Part shown: in pieces, positions 13,362 to 26,400 of the stretch
How the letters are laid out: each line of letters opens with the position of its first letter
How positions within the stretch are numbered: position 1 is the first letter of the stretch
DNA from: Mansonella perstans
Lineage: Eukaryota; Nematoda; Chromadorea; Rhabditida; Onchocercidae
Direction: 5' to 3'
Assembly (NCBI GenBank): GCA_037074765.1
Contig: JBAMDO010000004.1
Coordinates: 62,001-126,000, forward strand
Length of the DNA stretch: 64,000 bases
The notes under the pieces: model-generated
The model's database searches: none
The model's input: only the letters and a program-made list of their open reading frames with translations
What the model was told of the DNA's origin: nothing
Translations under genes and position numbers: made by a program

Positions 13362-15871
13362 CTAATAACGACTAAATGGTTCTTCATAAACTATCGTCCA
13401 TCTGGCGGGTTGTTCGCAATCGTCATCATTATCGGGACACAATCTGTTAAAGGTTTTCTCTGGTTCGAAGCCTAGGATTTCTCTGTCCTCCTGTATCCGA
13501 TACGAGAAAGTTGATGTATGAGTGCCAATAAAGTAGCGGGCATGGGCGCATATCCACTGCAATGAAAATTTAAGTATGCCAGTAACAAAAAAACTACTTG
13601 AAATCCATGTTAGCGAAAGAGTTATGAATTAGAAGAATGAAGGACCTGATCAACAATGGAGGCTTCTCCATCATTCAAAGATATATCGTTTAGGAATCGT
13701 TCGACTTGTATATCAAACGGCAAGAGACTGATAAGCGCAGTCACTTCAGCAATTGAAGCGTCAGTACATAAATAAAGTGTTGTGAGGTTTTCTTTTCGTA
13801 GAATCATAGTAATCTTCAAAAATGTCAGGTTTTTTAAACAGGAAAAGAAGTTTCGGATATCTTCCAGCTTCTTGGTCCCAAAGTTTAGAGCGAAAGATAT
13901 CCACATTATATTCGAACTTCATGTATGCAACACTCAAGTAAGCACTGAAACCTGCTCGGCGGTTCCATTGATAGATGGTATATCAGCACTATGGGATCGC
14001 ACAAAGTCACGACGTCTCCAGTGGACACACATATAATCCCCTCCCTGCGCCTCACCGTGTTCCTGAAAATACTTTTTCAGCTGAATTAGTTTATGATTTC
14101 ATTAAATGTATGAAGGTAACGTAACATACTTTCCTCGTTGTTTTCCATGAATCGGAAAGCAAAGTTCCATCTCTCACATCATTTGAGTTAAACCGTTCTT
14201 GCCTTAAATATACAACGCTCCAAATTTTAAAAAAATATTTCAAGAAAGCAAGAAGCGACATTTAATTTCAAACATTTTGCAGGAAACTATTTTAGAGCTA
14301 ACATAGCCGATTAACATCTCAATTCATTTGTTAATTTACCTAAATTCGTCAGCGATAAGACGAAGGCGCTTTGCATAACGCATGGAGCGCCTTGCTTCCC
14401 AGTAATGTAAGTCACCAAAATGTGAATGAAGCACCGTTTCTGCGCGATCAATCATCAATGAATTCGCATGGTAATAATCTTTTTGAATCATATTAGCCAG
14501 TGTTTCCGAATCGCCTTGAAATGAAATGCAAAAAAAATTCCGAGCATAAACATTTTCAAAAGCAAAAAACCAGCCTTTCCTGAAAAATGCACTGAAATGA
14601 AGACAAAGGCTAATTTGTCAATACTAAATTTGATCTTCAGGGAAGATCAGAGTAAACAGTACGCGAATTTTAAGTTAAAATTAAAAGAAATAACATAACG
14701 ACTTTCAGCTACGTTTTCATAAAAGACTTGGTGCACAAATGAAAAATTCATATCGAATTTCTCCTTTGAAACTATTTAGAACAGTTGAAGTGTTCCAGCC
14801 AATGTAATATTTTTTAATCTTACCAAAGTCCATTAACGAATTTGTAATGATGATCATTGGTGATGCATTTCCGTCGATCATATTTGATTTCATATTTCCC
14901 ATCCTTCCATCCTTCTGCATAACCTTGCAAATATAATACTTCATCGATAGCATCGTAATTCGTTTCTGCAAATAATCGCTGTAAGTAGTTAGGATACATT
15001 AGGATAATTATTTTAATCGACTTCGTTCTCAAAATAAACAAACCAAACATTATATTTGTTTCGTCATTTTCTACAACTTCAAGATGTCAACATTCAACTT
15101 CAGCAAGCCATATTTAAATTGAAATTCTGGTGTCAAGAACAACTTTTTTTTGTAATGCGAAGATAAATGAAAGTACACCTTTTAAGAACTTGTGAAACTC
15201 AATAACGGGAACAAATTCATTGATACTCTGGACGTGGAAAAACTTCGACCAAGGTACTCTCAAGTGATTTCTTCGCCAATGATATAGACCACCCCATGGG
15301 GGTAATACAAGTTTGTAATTATGACCATGTTCTCGCAAAATTCTAACTGTATTTGCTATTCTGTAAAGTAATGTTTGAATAACAAATCACACCAAATTCT
15401 CATCAAAACTATAGATTCTGAAGTAGTATGCAGGAAAAACACAAATGGATTCACTTTGACATTTTATATAGGCAACCGTAAAATCACATCTACAGTTTAA
15501 AGTTCTTTTTTTTTGAAGAAAAAAATTTTCAGCTTTTTCATGGTACAGTGATGAAGAGAAATTGAAGGAAAAACATCCAACGAGTGGATTTTGAATTACC
15601 TCATAAAAACATCGCGACGTAAGTTAAATCCTTCACCGTAATTGACGTCGTAAATAAGAAACTTCTTTTCATCTCGACTGACGTCATTTGTTAATACGGC
15701 AATATTTTCATTAGCATCACAACGGTTCAATACAAATAATAAATGAAACAGATAAAACGTAAATAGTAGCCAATACTGAAAATGAAAATTTGAAGTGTGC
15801 ACTGTTTGGCAATACTTTGAATTCGTATTCTTGTTGATAAATGAAAATCTATTTTCGCACCATATAGCCAT
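13362..15871 (-). CDS. pad-2: GDP-fucose protein O-fucosyltransferase 2
   Basis: ER glycosyltransferase (GT68) that adds O-fucose to folded thrombospondin type 1 repeats. Exons: 15871-15600, 15360-15179, 14965-14824, 14579-14340, 14202-14130, 14062-13952, 13813-13646, 13556-13362; 1383 nt, 460 aa (human 429). Motifs: LIYDVNYGEGFNLRRDVF near the N-terminus, whose Glu (about residue 80) matches the catalytic base of human POFUT2; LVLPPWGGLYHW; LQGYAEGWKDG; MCVHWRRRDFVRSHSADIPS with the GDP-fucose-binding Arg; and WICAHARYFIGTHTSTFSYR with an EREILG-like EDREILG block at the C-terminus. For exon 3 the acceptor at 14966 is preferred over one 13 nt earlier, because it keeps phase and gives the family spacing. 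The N-terminus is uncertain: an ATG at 15871 puts about 30 polar residues before the hydrophobic segment (about 31-50) instead of a normal signal peptide, so the true first exon may be upstream, joined near 15800. Confidence 0.93.
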
Positions 15872-17229
15872 TTTCGTTGGTTAGAATCGAGAAAGCTTTG
15901 TAGCTTGGTGTCTGCAATCATTATGTTTGATAATAAAATAATAGCCGGAACTCAGCTTTACTCACAATGATTGAAAAGCATGATAAATGAATCGTTTAAT
16001 GCATAATATAATTTTCAGCAGATTATAAATTCCGCAAAACAATCCATCCACGAATTATCCTCATAAAAATCTTTTTTTACGGACATTTAGTAATGTCACC
16101 GCACCAAAAGAAAGTGTCTGGCACGCACCAAAAGAAAATGTCTTGGCACGCATCAAAAGAAAATGTCTTGGCACGCATCAAAAGAAAATGTCTTGGCACG
16201 CATCAAAAGAAAATGTCTTGGCACGCATCAAAAGAAAATGTCTTGGCACGCATCAAAAGAAAATGTCTTGGCACGCATCAAAAGAAAATATCTTGGCACG
16301 CATCTGTAAGCAGAGCTATAAAATATTAAAATCCGTTTATCCGCGACGATACGTTCAAAACGAACTCGCGGCCCGTTACTGATTGTGATAGCAAAAGAAA
16401 AGTCCATGGTTATTCGTTTAAATCAGACTAGCCAGATTAATTTATCTCTTGAAATTGTGAAAAAAGCATACTGAAATAGAGGAATAAAGACCAAAAGAGA
16501 TGCAAATGTATGTATGAGCCAAGACATTGATATTGGCATAAATGCCTTACTTTGTGCAATTTAGGAAAACTTTTTTTCCAACAATCTCTCATTGCTATTT
16601 GCTACGCTATTTACGGTTTCTATTATGATCAATCTAATCAGGCAAATACAGGAACTGACAAATCAATCCTAAATTTTGAATGAATCGATCATAATTAAAT
16701 CACTGCTGAAGTTAAATCACTTGCATAGCAGCTTGTGAATCTATTATAATTCCGGAAAAACTTGCATTTACTATCAGTATCCGCAATAATGCTAGCTCAT
16801 ATATCGACAAATGAACGTTTTGAGGAAATTTCACCAGAAAGGTTATTTATTCTCATCATAGTGCTATGGAAAATGTCAAATATGTTTAAATTTATCATTC
16901 GATTACTTGCAAACTTTTTTCATTCACTTTTTATTTCATTTATTCACAGCAAGATTTAAGCAAAATACGAAAATTCTAATAAGTACATAATCATATAATC
17001 ATCACATATAATTTATTGATCCTTCATAATTTTCCAAAGCAGATGGCCGAAATTGACCAAAGGCATGAAATTACAATTGCCATGGAAACTAATTTCATTG
17101 ACCATTTCAAATGTTCCATAGCATTTACCCCTCTTTCATTTTCTGAATAAAATTCGTATAATTAAATTAATTAAACAAACTAATATTTTAATAATTTAGG
17201 AAGCAAAAATTTTTTTTTTCTTCAAAATT
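15872..17229. other. Intergenic region with tandem repeat
   Basis: Upstream flank of POFUT2 and downstream flank of the 155-aa gene. Apart from the 25-bp repeat listed separately, I see no coding exon with convincing splice sites or conserved motif. Confidence 0.5.
16101..16304. repeat. 25-bp tandem minisatellite, about 8 copies
   Basis: Unit GCACGCATCAAAAGAAAATG plus TCTTG, repeated head to tail with copies beginning at 16101 (5 bases short), 16121, 16146, 16171, 16196, 16221, 16246, 16271 and 16296. Inner copies are almost identical; the outermost differ by a few bases (cacc for catc, tctgg for ttgg, aata for aatg). Since 25 is not a multiple of 3, successive copies rotate through all three frames, and with no stop in any phase two plus-strand frames stay open throughout. 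This explains the repetitive ORFs here without implying a protein. Confidence 0.95.
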
Positions 17230-17816
17230 TTATCGATTAACAAAACTTAAATGAACTTTAAAATCTATTACCAAGAAAAGACTTCGATGCTTTTTTGCTT
17301 CTTGCAGCATCTCTTCATTTTTTTCGTTGACTTGAACTTCTTCTTCGTTTACTCGAAGTTCTGTTTGTGTTTCGGTCGTTCGCACTGCTCTTTCTCTTCC
17401 TTTGCGAGCGCTTTTGATTTTATTTCTTGCGATCTGCTCTTTAATTTCCTTTGGGTCATTTTTTTTTTCGTCGAATAGTCTGAAATCATTGTTTACTGAA
17501 AGTTCGAATCCCTTAAAATTTGCCTTCCGAACACATATATGCATTATCTGTATTATCAGTGAGGAATCTGAATCAAAAATCTTACTGACTGAGCAGTTTA
17601 TAACTGGAAAAAAATGATATATTATGTATGTATGTATGTAATGTATATATATATATATGTGTATGTGTGTACGAATATGCTATTTTCAGCCAATGCTCCA
17701 TCGATGGTATCTTATTGTGTACCATATGTAAATGATATCAGTGAGGAATGCCTGCCTTCACAAAGTGGACCTTCCCTGTTATCAGTGGGAAATTGCGATA
17801 AATCAACTGATGTCAT
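17230..17816 (-). CDS. Unrecognised two-exon gene, 155 aa, charged helical C-terminal half
   Basis: Exon 1 17816-17723 (ATG at 17816), exon 2 17603-17230. The junction uses donor GTACAC and acceptor TTTTTTTTCCAG; phases agree and the sum is 156 codons including TAA. A strong acceptor (ttttcttgatttag) ends near 17863, 47 nt upstream of the ATG, consistent with a spliced-leader site or a 5' UTR intron (inference). The N-terminal part is Ser/Asp-rich; residues about 75-140 are dominated by Lys, Glu, Arg and Gln (KEIKEQIARNKIKSARKG, TTETQTELRVNEEE) and look helical or coiled-coil. No family is recognised. The codon mix looks coding, unlike the flanking sequence. It could be the 3' end of a longer gene. 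Confidence 0.45.
17618..17672. repeat. TATG/TA/TG microsatellite
   Basis: Simple repeat of ATGT, TA and TG units inside the single intron of the 155-aa gene. Confidence 0.8.
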
Positions 17817-18453
17817 GCTGAGTACCTTCACCAGAGTCACAATATTCCGTTATTCCGAATAGTGCTAAATCAAGAAAAACAATTATCTCATGCCGACAGC
17901 TGGCCAATACCACTAACGGATGTAATCATCCGATGAGTTAATTATGTCTGCGTTATTTTTTCTTTACCAACTTGATAAGTTTGAATATGTTCATACTACG
18001 CCTTACTCGAAGACAGTAAGTCAAAATGATTACACTTTCACATATTGCATAAGATACTATAGCTAAAAGGTGATTAAAAAAATGGCTAGGAACTATTCCA
18101 GCTGTTAACTCATTAATAAATTTTTAGTTTTCAGATGAAAATATGTCAATTTTTCTTGTTGTTTGCAAATTTCTAAAACTTTAACTCTCTCTTTTCACAT
18201 GAACTACCCATGCATCCTTGTATTATCATCATATTGAAAGTGCGTCTGTTCTCGCCTTTGTGAATCTACGCACCTCATACTTCAATTACATTGATTTCAT
18301 ACTCATATGGTGGTGACCATAAGTGAAACAGGCGGAAGAAACGCAACATGGATTATTTGTGCGCACACCTTGTTGAGAAGCCTAAATTGCATTGAAGATG
18401 CAATAACTTCCGAAAAACTCATATATCAGCAATAACCGATATTGCGAGAACTT

Positions 18454-18847
18454 ATGAGAGCTGCTATGACCTTCAAAATATGTGTGTGTATGTCCCATCA
18501 TCATTCCTGCGAATTGCAGGACGGTAAGAACTTAGAACTGCATCATTTTGAATTAATAATCAATTTCCTGATTACTGGAAAACCAGAATTTTTGCAAGAC
18601 GTTGTCAAAATACTTTCATTTCCAAGGTAAGCATATTTCCATTTGCTCTCAGTTTTCAATTTTCAAAACCTAACCTTCCTCCTAATCCTATCTTAAATTA
18701 TCATGATCATACTAATATAATAATCTTCTTCCAAAAACTTTCCACAGATGGAAATTCTCGAGAAGCTCGAAAAATCGTCGTATGGTTCTAATTCCAAATT
18801 TTTATGAAATGCTTCTAAATCTGGTGTCGCATTTTCCAGTTAGGTGA
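18454..18847 (+). CDS. Possible small two-exon gene, 90 aa
   Basis: ATG at 18454, exon 18454-18626 with donor AAG/GTAAGC, exon 18748-18847 after TTTCCACAG, ending TGA. Phases agree and the joined frame is 91 codons with stop. The splice sites are good but the product (HHFELIINFLITGKPEF in the middle) matches nothing I know, and such a join could arise by chance. It may belong to a larger gene. Confidence 0.2.
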
Positions 18848-20958
18848 TTTCTACACGAACAAAATCGAGTTTTCAAACAAAAATTATTAGGGCAATGAAA
18901 AATGCAATTAACACAATAATGATTTCTGAGTTAAAGTTTGCTACGGTCATTTCTTGATTTTGGAAGCATCGTTAATGATAATTAATCCGTGTAACTTATT
19001 ATGCATTAGCAAGTAGAACTGGCTTCCAAGGGGTACAGTTTTGGGTACGAGATCTCCGAAATCTGATAATATTTACGAAAATTTTTGCGATGATTTAAAA
19101 AAAAAATGCCAATTGCAATTGAAAAGGAAGTCAAGTAATGTTTTTGGAAACTTTACTTCGTTGTTACATCTCTGTATCCAGACAATAAAATATCAATAAA
19201 CTAGGAGCATTTATTATTGAGGTATAATAATGCAAATCACTAATATTTAACCGTTTTCAGGTTTGAAAAATTAACATTCCGATAATTACTTTTCAAGAGT
19301 ATAACAATATTTGCAACCGGTTTGATATGACAAAAAAATTCGAGGAACTGTGATACATACGAATAAAATTATGCATAAAGATTGGCAAACAAATCATCTT
19401 AACTATGATTTTTTGGTTAATGACTTCCTTCAGAATTAATCTGCAAGAGATTTTTAGGAGACAAAGCCAGAGAACTTAGTTGCTCAGAATGACCGGCAAA
19501 ATACACGTTGATAAACTTGCGGATTGCAGTGTAACGTAAGTCATTTAAAATCATTTAAAAGCTTGATTTCAACTTCGATCACTGTATTTCGTTCAGTACT
19601 GAGTTCATATCTCCGTAGCAGTTTTAAATATGCTGTCGAAATCATCAACTATAATATCCTATGTCATTTTTTTTTTCCATTGAACATCGATTTGTAGAAA
19701 AAAGTATAACAATCTCTAATTAACTAATTATAGTTGATGATTTTTATAGTTGATGATTGAATAAAGCTATACCGTCAAGTGCCAAAAAAAATATCCAGAT
19801 TTTGAAATTAATGCTGCCTGGTTGGGACAGGAAAAATTCACATTATCTTTTGCAAAAAGAGCTAAGAACGACAAATGAAAAAAATCATTCGAAATTTTCG
19901 AAAACCTTTAAAGAAAAATAAGAACTAATTTGGAAGAGAAAAAGTGATAAGTTTTCAATAATTATTGCTATTTTCTATCCTTTTTTCACAGCTTTTTTCT
20001 TAATTGGTAAAATTTCGGAAAAGATGCTAGAAAGTGGGAACAATTTATAATGGCTTACAACAACATTTCCAGCAATTAAAACAAACTAAAATTAAGCGAG
20101 CAGTGATAACCACAGAAATTTATCGAGTTCAGAAAATGTTATTAGCACTTCACTTCTGTCTTTTTCCTTAACTTTGGGTAGATAATTTACGCACAACTTC
20201 CACCAATCAAAGAATTTATCCTCAACACAGTAAGAAACTACTTTTCAATTCAATTTAGTATTTTAGTATTTTAATGAATAAAAAAGAAGGAAAGCTAATA
20301 GATTCAATAAATTCTGTCAGCCGAATAAGTAAGTATAAGGATCCTTTAATTTGTCAACGCAATGTAAATGAATGTCTAGGATTGCCACTTCAATATAAAT
20401 CAGAGAAATATTATTTCTGGAGTAAAACAACATATATTTGAAGTAATCAGCACCTAATGTGAGTCATGCCGAAAAAAAAAAGCAATTCAAGTGTTTTTTT
20501 ACTAAGTGTAATATCCATGGGCTATCAGGATGTTTGTTCCTCACAAAGCTTTGCCTTTGTCCGTCCGTGTAAATGCATCTGGTTGCATTAGTGGAATGTG
20601 TTGTTGTAAATTATGTCAGTTAGCAAGTCAGTAGTAAAATTCAGCACCGATTTAACATAGTCGAAATAGGCAACAACACTTCTCCGGAAATTAATATATC
20701 ATAATTATATTAAACTTCACTTCTATTTTTCCAGGTTTTCTATAGAGATAAGAATTAGCAAAATCATACAAGGTTGCTTTCCTACATCCTCTACAGCGAA
20801 TTCCAATCTTACTTAGGGAAAAGCTAAATTAAAAATATGGACTCCTTCTTTTCTTTTTACTTTGTACATCTCCGCATGTCACTATTTGAGAACATCATGT
20901 CATCATTTTCCTAGCTGAAAATAAAAAGATAATCTGGAAACATTGTCATGATGGCTGC
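18848..20958. other. Intergenic, AT-rich
   Basis: No gene with supportable motifs was seen. There is a small local duplication of ATAGTTGATGATT at about 19730-19759. Confidence 0.5.
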
Positions 20959-21389
20959 TTACCTTTTCCGAATCGTATTCTGTTTCGGTAAAGCTATCAT
21001 CAGAACCTGGTGATGCGCTTTTTGTTGTATGACTACCAATTGCAAGCTTTTGCGGAAGCAACAATTTGGTACACCATTATCGCATCCTTCGAGCTCATAT
21101 GCAGCTTCATCATAAATTTCGTTCGGGAACAATATAAACTGCATTTCTTTTTTCCGCATTCTAGGAATAGATGTAACTACTCCGCCGAACTATTTGCCAT
21201 TCAACGAAGGAGTCTTCCGCCTTTGCTAATAATTCGTCTTATTCTAAGGATTTGCGAAACAAACTGGTGTGTTCATTTTTTAAATGGTCATTGGAACCCT
21301 TGAATTTATATATTCGTAGATCATTTGTAGTGATGATGTGGCTGTGCGGGTATGGCTCAGCTCTCGAATACAGCTTCATATATGCACTG
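20959..21389 (-). pseudogene. Gene-like exon fragments with a frame break, unidentified
   Basis: Minus-strand reading from an acceptor TGTCTCTTTCAG (exon side at 21389) gives coding-like peptide including LRIYKFKGSNDHLKNEHTSL, then an in-frame TAA at 21239-21241, then further coding-like peptide in the same frame (DELLAKAEDSFVEWQIVRRS). Further downstream a different frame reads NEIYDEAAYELEGCDNGV, and another reads GSDDSFTETEYDSEK directly before a perfect donor AAG/GTAAGC at 20960. The compositions look like real acidic coding exons, but I could not join them without introns of 30-50 bp or a stop. Either a decayed gene or exons I have mis-delimited. Family unknown. Confidence 0.3.
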
Positions 21390-23475
21390 CTGAAAGAGAC
21401 ACACAGTGCCTATCTTCAAACTGCTCAGTTCTTTTGCAGTATTATTTATCAGTGACAGTAGGTTTCTGTTCCGGCCAGCCGGTTTGCCTAAAACATTTGG
21501 GACATTCATCTCATATTATAACGATAGTACTCATCTTTCGTTATTCCAGATGTGGATAAAGCATCTAAGAGAATTCTTTGAGACTTACCATTGTGTGATT
21601 AAAATTCAAGTATATTTGTCATAATCAACAACAAAAATATTGTTGTCTTCATCTCAGCCACGAGGTATAGCAAGTTATCAGTTATTGAACGCGTTTTATT
21701 GCAGCAAGCAAAAAGTTGTCATTGTCAACGGTAATGATAATTTTATATACGGTGACGGAAAATATTGGGAAATCAAATAATTCAAATGAACAAACAGTGA
21801 AATCTCTTATTGACGATTTATTAATGAAACTGTAAGAAAATTCTAGGCAGTAATAATCGCCTAAAATTATGAAGTAGCTTTGAAGTATTTCATCAACATA
21901 ACAGACTGAAATTTTGTTATTTGGAAAAAAAAATGGAATAGTCACGTATCAAACGCCTAAAGGAAGTTCTCCGAAGGCATGTATTTTACAGATTCTACAG
22001 AGTTTTATCAACATAGTGTTACAGAGCGGTAATCTTTGCAGGTAAATATCGTTTCCACGGTATGTGTAAATATTTAATTCTGTGATCCGTTTAGTGATTA
22101 TTGCACATTGCTCAATCTTTACTTTCTAAAAATTTATGGTTCTGCTTTTAACCCGATTGTTTCTTTTGCAAAATTAACTTGTAAACATTTGACCTAAATC
22201 TTGCTCTGGTTAATGTAAATTTTTACAAAATCATTTTTATTGATGCATTTTTTATATTTTCGGGTAATTTGCATTACTGTTCAGTAGTAGTTTTCAATGT
22301 TAACGGAACTTTGTTTGTTTTTTCTTTTCTTTTTTTTTTTTTTAGTATCATTAGTTTCGTGCTTTAATTTAAATTATCTTGAATTTCTGTATTTTTAAGT
22401 AATATTTATTATCTACATGATAACAATCTCTAGAATTTCCTGTGTGTGCTTCTATTTACTTAATTTATTAAATATTCCATGATTTATGCCCTTACAAATA
22501 TATTTTTTATCAAAGCATACACAATCTGTCCTATTCAGTAATACAATATTAATTACTTCGAAATATCATCTAAAGTGGTAAATAAGTAAATTTTTTTTTG
22601 CAAGTGATTTTAATGCTATTAACTCATTGCTAAAGGTAATTTTTTCTGAATTTCCTTAAATGATTTTAATTTAATTTCCGCAACGAAATTGGAAGAAGAC
22701 CTTTAAGGCTGGCAATAAAGATTTGGGGTCTTGCAACGAATTGCCAGGATAATAGGATGTAAATTTATGGCACATTTGATGAACTCACAACACAATGGTG
22801 CTGTTATTTTCAAGAGTTGTACGTTTAGTTTGGCTAGAGAAGCACTGTTATCAGTATGATAAAGATAATTATGTTGCTTATAATTAAATTAAAGATAGAT
22901 GGTTGGAGAGTTGTAATTCATCTCTTCTGGCATTATATGTTTCATTGAATTATTGTTGAGGTTGGCTACGCTGGAAACGAAGTAAAGCTTCAATCCTTCA
23001 TGATGCTATCATACGTGTTTGAGCGTTGGGAAATACACTAGAGGAGGAGATGGTACTTACTTCAATCCTATAAGTGATTATTTCCCTTATTTTAATTAAA
23101 TTAAAATGTAAACTGTGAGACTTCTGTTTAAGATTTAGAAGATAGATGGAGGATAAAATAATGCACGTACGTGTAACAAGCACTTCTGAGACTATAGAAC
23201 AGTCGGTCACTATTAAAACTTTGGCTAAATGAATGAGTATGAAACTTATAACTGCTGAAACTCAATCAATTAAGAAGGTAGCAACTGAAATATTTAAGTA
23301 CTGGAAAAATGGGAATGCGATAAGAATTGAAATTTTTTATTAACTTCACCTTCCAAAATATTGATCTCGATTCAATAAGCGAGTACATTTCAAGAATTAT
23401 TTCGGTTGAACTGTTGTTTTCAGGAAATTTAATAATTATCTAATTCATCTTTATTCATTCCATGTAATTACTTTG
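21390..23475. other. Intergenic, upstream of cytohesin
   Basis: AT-rich with poly-T runs near 22320-22343. No gene was recognised. A strong acceptor GTTGTTTTCAG ends at 23423, 52 bases before the cytohesin ATG; in a nematode this is a plausible spliced-leader addition site or 5' UTR intron end (inference). Confidence 0.45.
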
Positions 23476-26400
23476 ATGGCTTATTTTAATACCACCGATC
23501 TCACTCCAGCCGAATTAGAGGATCTCGCATTTTTGCGTGCACGTCGTTCTGGAATTAACGAAGATGTTGAGGTAAATATTATTACTACTTTTTATATTTG
23601 GATTTGTTATCTCCCAATGATCGTAAAATATTGATTCAGACGATTATTTTGAAAGTTCTCGCAAGGCTTAACAAATAACATATGCTTTTCATCAGATTTC
23701 TTATTTTTAGGAAATTCGGTCTGAGCTGGATGGAATTAACGCGCAGTTGGCAACGATCGACATTCCTGATGAAGAGTTAGTATTTGTTAAGCTTTCATGA
23801 TTCATTTTTCTTATGCGAACATTTTTTGCAGTGATATCGTAAAATTTGGAGAAATTTCAGGTATAGCCCAAATGGAAGGCATATGTCCATAGCTCGGAAA
23901 AATTTCAATATAGATCCCAAAAAGGGTATGGAATATATTATTCAGCATAACCTCGTCCATAATTCACCTGCATCGGTTGCAGAATTTCTTTATAAAGGGG
24001 AGGGTAAGTCTTTTATCACTCATTTTTTTCTGTTTGGGATAAATTGTTGTAATCATAAATCCAGATTTGCTGGCTTTTGTATTATCTTTTTTTTACACAA
24101 CAGTAATCTGAGAATCACAAAAATAAGAAAACATTGTAAAGAAATACAAAATATGCTTGAATGGCATCTTTTATAAATGAGATAATTTTTATCCCTCATT
24201 TTCATAGGATTTTAGGTTTACGTAAAAGTGCTGTTGGCGATTATTTGGGCGAAAACAATCCGTTTAACTTGGAAGTGTTGGAAAAGTTTTGCGAACTGCA
24301 TGACTTCACGGATCTCATTTTAGTGCAAGCGCTTAGACAGTTTTTTTGGTCATTTCGTTTACCCGGTGAATCCCAGAAGATTGACCGTATGGTTAATGCT
24401 TTCGCGCGACGTTATTGTGTGAACAATCCAGGAGTTTTTTCTAGTGTTGGTAAGTCAGATGGAGGCAAAGTTTGTAGTGGTAATCTGGGACTTATGATCC
24501 TTTTATGCGTGCCTTATTTCTTCAGTGATGATTTCTCTAGTACAGGCCTTCTTTTCGCTATGAAAATAGGAAATTTTTTTGCTTTTTTGAAACTGAATAT
24601 TGCAATACATAGTAACATCTCAAGACTACTTTTCTTTCGAACTATGGTTAGATAATAAATTATTTGCTTCGCGAAGATGTTTGAAACTCTCTTGAAATGT
24701 TACTCTTTTTTGTAACGCACTGGTGAAAATTTTTTGCAGACCGCACTGAAATGTTCCCATAATTCTTCTTTTTTCATCTGGTTAAAAATTGTAACTGTTG
24801 TGTGGGGTCGTATTGCAGATACTTGCTACATATTATGTTTTGCAATCGTAATGCTCAATACTGCTCTACATAATCGTAATGTGAAAACTCCATTAACACT
24901 TGGTGGCTTCATAACGATGTATCATGGCATCGATGAAGGAAGAAATGTTCCAAGAGAATTACTAGAGGTATGTCGTGTTTATGATCTAAACATTATTGGT
25001 TAAAAATAAAAATAAACGAAACTTTGACTATTGGTATTGATAGTTTGCAGTGAACTTATCTGCTTTTATGGTTTTCAGAATCCGACTTTAGTCAGGGATG
25101 AATGATAATTGGATTTTTATTTTTTCTCTTTTTCAGAGTATTTATGAATCTATCCGTACTGAGCCCTTCCAATTCCCAACGGACGATGGCGAATTTTATA
25201 ATACATTCTTTAACCCTGATCGGGAAGGGTGGTTGTTGAAACAAGGTAGTTTTTTATTATCTTCAGTTTGTTGATACAGGCATGCTTATTGTAGTACTTG
25301 TTAATTGTAGTACTTTTTATTGTAGTACTTTTTGTAGTACTTTTTTTTTTTTTTTTTGTAGTATTTTCTTATTGTAGTACTTTTTTATTGCAGTACTTGT
25401 TGTATTTGTTGCTGATTGTAGTACTTCAGGCATGGTTATTGTAGTATTTTAATCTAACTGACTGAGCAGAAGTATCAGTTTGGTCTTAACTCTCCTTGAA
25501 ATCATAGAAGCGACATTAGAAATGTTTGCTATTTCAGCATCATCCTTGGCCACAACACGGTCCTTTTTAAAGTCTTGGAAGAGACGTTGGTTCATTCTGG
25601 CTGAGAAGTGTTTATATTATTTTGAACACACGACGGTAAGATTTCTAACTTAATTGGGGTTCTAAAAATTTGCTTCCACCAGTGACCATTAACGCGAAGT
25701 CTCGTTTCTTTCCAGATCACTGAAATGTTTGTTATTTATTCACAACATCGGTTGGGTTATTTTGCTAGGAATCATTAAAGAAGTGGTTGGTGTAATCTAA
25801 GTACGGTATATTGAAGGCGAAAGAGCCACGAGGAATCATACCTCTAGAAAATGTTCGTGTTCGTGCTGTTGAAGAAAAAGGCAAACCGTACTGTTTCGAA
25901 ATTTACAGTGACAGTAGTGAGGTTTGTGTTTACCAGTAAAATTTCTCCAATTCCAGTATCTGAATGGGTACTGTATATGGAATGTCGGCGATATTTTTGT
26001 TTGTAATTTCAGTTAGATTTCTCTAAAATTTGTTTCAGTCTTAATGTAGGCACAAAGTTCGGAGTGTTTCGGTGTTTTCCTTAATTGTATCATTTTAATC
26101 TTTATCTTTTACTGTACAGAATTGTTTGTAACCCAAATTGATTCATTTTTCAGATAATAAAGGCTTGTAAAACAGAACCAGATGGAAGAATGGTTGTAGG
26201 TCGGCATACATCTTATAAAATGTGTGCTTTTTCACAAGAGGAAATGAATCAGTGGATAAGTGCTATTGAGTAAGTTTCTTGAGTATCTGAAACAAATTGC
26301 AATGAATAGATATTTAAAGTCAAGTCTCTGTAAATTTTATTGTTTAGTTGAAGCAGTGAAAATAATTTTTCACGTTTTTTTTTTGCTCGCAGAAGTTAGT

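Noticed and set aside
16101..16304. CRISPR-like array
   Set aside because: Units are head to tail without spacers, in a eukaryotic context; a plain minisatellite.
17497..17512. tRNA B-box-like GTTCGAATCC
   Set aside because: No T-stem pairing, no A box and no cloverleaf; it lies in a coding exon.
23831..23881. Alternative acceptor for cytohesin exon 3
   Set aside because: The frame from 23831 runs into TAG at about 23890; the acceptor at 23860 keeps phase and gives the expected protein.
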